NCBI GenBank assembly: GCA_964390335.1
Contig: CAYMHU010000012.1
Span: 28,027 to 92,026, forward strand
Length of the DNA stretch: 64,000 bases
Source: Granulosicoccus sp964390335
GTDB taxonomy: Bacteria; Pseudomonadota; Gammaproteobacteria; Granulosicoccales; Granulosicoccaceae
Reading direction: 5' to 3'
Within the stretch, counting starts at the first letter, position 1, and each line of letters begins with the position of its first letter. Of this stretch, positions 63,060-64,000 are shown in pieces. Below the pieces are notes generated by a model. It was not told the DNA's origin. It made no database searches and was given only the letters and a program-made list of their open reading frames with translations. Both the position numbers and the translations under genes were made by a program.

Positions 63060-64000
63060 ACCAACGCATCAGCCTCGCTGTTTGATTCCGTGGCTTTCGC
63101 AATGCCATAAAGCGCCATGCTGTAATCCATGCTATCACCCGACCAGTGCCACATTGGTTCGGCGCTGGGATTTATAGTGTCATTGCTTTTTGCAGGCTCC
63201 ATATTGGTTTTAAGAATCGAACCATCCGGTTTATAAAAGAGCAGTTCTCCGGTTGCTAAGCGCGTCGCGTTATAACCGCCTTCATGGAGTAACACATGAT
63301 GGTAATGGCACACACGCATTAAGTTATCCATAGAGGTCTCCCCGCCGTTGGACCAATGCACTATATGGTGGGCGTCTAAATACTTAGTGCAATCACAACC
63401 GGGGAACACGCAATGCGTATCGCGGATGGCCAATGCTCGACGGATGCCCGTTGGTATGGCTCGGGTACTGCGGCCTATATTCAAAGGCTCGGAGCCATTG
63501 ACGATAGCTGTGACCTTATTACAACTACAGCTTAAACGCCGTGCTGCCGGCACCGGTAATGCAACTTCATTCTCGATGTAGGAATCGGGACCGCCGCCGG
63601 TTTTATAGGCTTGTTCACCTGATAACACTTGGCTATCAACATGAACCACCACCTGAAAACGGTCTGTGGTACTTCCCTCGCCGCTTGCGTTTTGCAGCGA
63701 TTGATTCGCCATTAACACCAAGGCATCGGCACGCCGGTTTCGATATAAAAGATGCTCTTGTTCTGAATCGGACGCTCCCGCGGGAGGATTTTCGCTAGGG
63801 TATTCGTTATGCAACTGGGTTGAGTCTGTAGCGTCAGTTTGCTCATTATCTTGTTCGTCGTTTTTAATAGACTCTAGCGCAACCTCCAATGCTTTTAAAA
63901 CTATAGCGCCCTGCTCTGCTGTGAGCTTGGCACGGATTTCCAAGCAGCCGTTTTCATCCCAGAAGGTATCAACCTGGCGTTGATTATATTGTGCTGCCGC
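63057..64000 (-). CDS. DUF222/HNH endonuclease, 5' end outside the window
   Basis: The frame is open to the right edge; a TTG-start peptide from 63943 is only the visible end of a longer gene, since RQVDTFWDENGCLEIRAKLTAEQGAIV runs through it and is typical of the DUF222 region. The HNH domain is near the C-terminus: HCVFPGCDCTKYLDAHHIVHWSNGGETSMDNLMRVCHYHH (Cys and His ligands plus the catalytic HH). Such proteins occur as multicopy genes in actinobacteria and some proteobacteria and are possibly mobile. Target unknown. About 314 residues are visible. Confidence 0.88.

Overview
The window is chromosomal DNA of a free-living gammaproteobacterium outside the enteric group. The clearest sign is the left edge, where tRNA-Tyr, tRNA-Gly, tRNA-Thr, tuf, tRNA-Trp, secE, nusG, rplK, rplA, rplJ, rplL and rpoB all lie on the minus strand in the classical gammaproteobacterial order. 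LptE, a HemJ-type protoporphyrinogen oxidase, a type II citrate synthase and a DUF368 lipid-carrier transporter also indicate a Gram-negative proteobacterium. I cannot name the genus from the sequence.

Layout. 1-9014 is the transcription/translation super-operon, with a strong sigma70-type promoter in front of tRNA-Tyr. 9078-17320 holds a lipoprotein, a transcript-like intergenic stretch ending in a hairpin, gltA with a flavin-reductase-like gene and a GhrA-like reductase, lptE, a PLD-like gene, an RNB exoribonuclease and two glycosyltransferases. 17310-23038 is a minus-strand run of two astacin-like metalloproteases, a thermolysin-type metalloprotease and a metallo-beta-lactamase-fold hydrolase, none with a visible signal peptide. 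23159-31007 carries an SDR epimerase, an EamA transporter, leuS, a CobT-like VWA protein with its CobS-like AAA+ partner, and a PhyH dioxygenase. A double-length UvrA homologue (about 1780 residues, four ABC modules) is divergent from PhyH, followed by a cell-wall amidase and a small membrane protein.

38032-46863 is the most striking region. A gene set encoding KaiA-like, KaiB and KaiC proteins is followed directly by a PAS histidine kinase. Around it lie a membrane histidine kinase, three stand-alone receiver proteins and a solute-binding protein. The KaiA-like protein is a chimera of an N-terminal receiver domain and a C-terminal KaiA-type KaiC-binding domain, so this looks like a full KaiABC-type oscillator or timer wired to two-component signalling outside the cyanobacteria.

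47140-54905 holds a degenerate GGDEF-like gene, two divergent paralogous phosphoribosyltransferases, DUF368, a secreted beta-helix protein, two drug exporters (MFS and MATE) and a deoxyinosine/uracil-DNA glycosylase. 54920-63059 is a second candidate system: a second CobT/CobS-like pair, divergent from a fusion of an archaeo-eukaryotic primase-like domain with a HAD phosphatase, two unrecognised proteins, an ATP-dependent ligase and an EEP-family nuclease/phosphatase, with hemJ embedded on the opposite strand. This combination suggests nucleic-acid end processing, synthesis and sealing under control of an AAA+/VWA machine. The window ends inside a DUF222/HNH endonuclease gene. No CRISPR array, insertion sequence, prophage or rRNA gene was seen.
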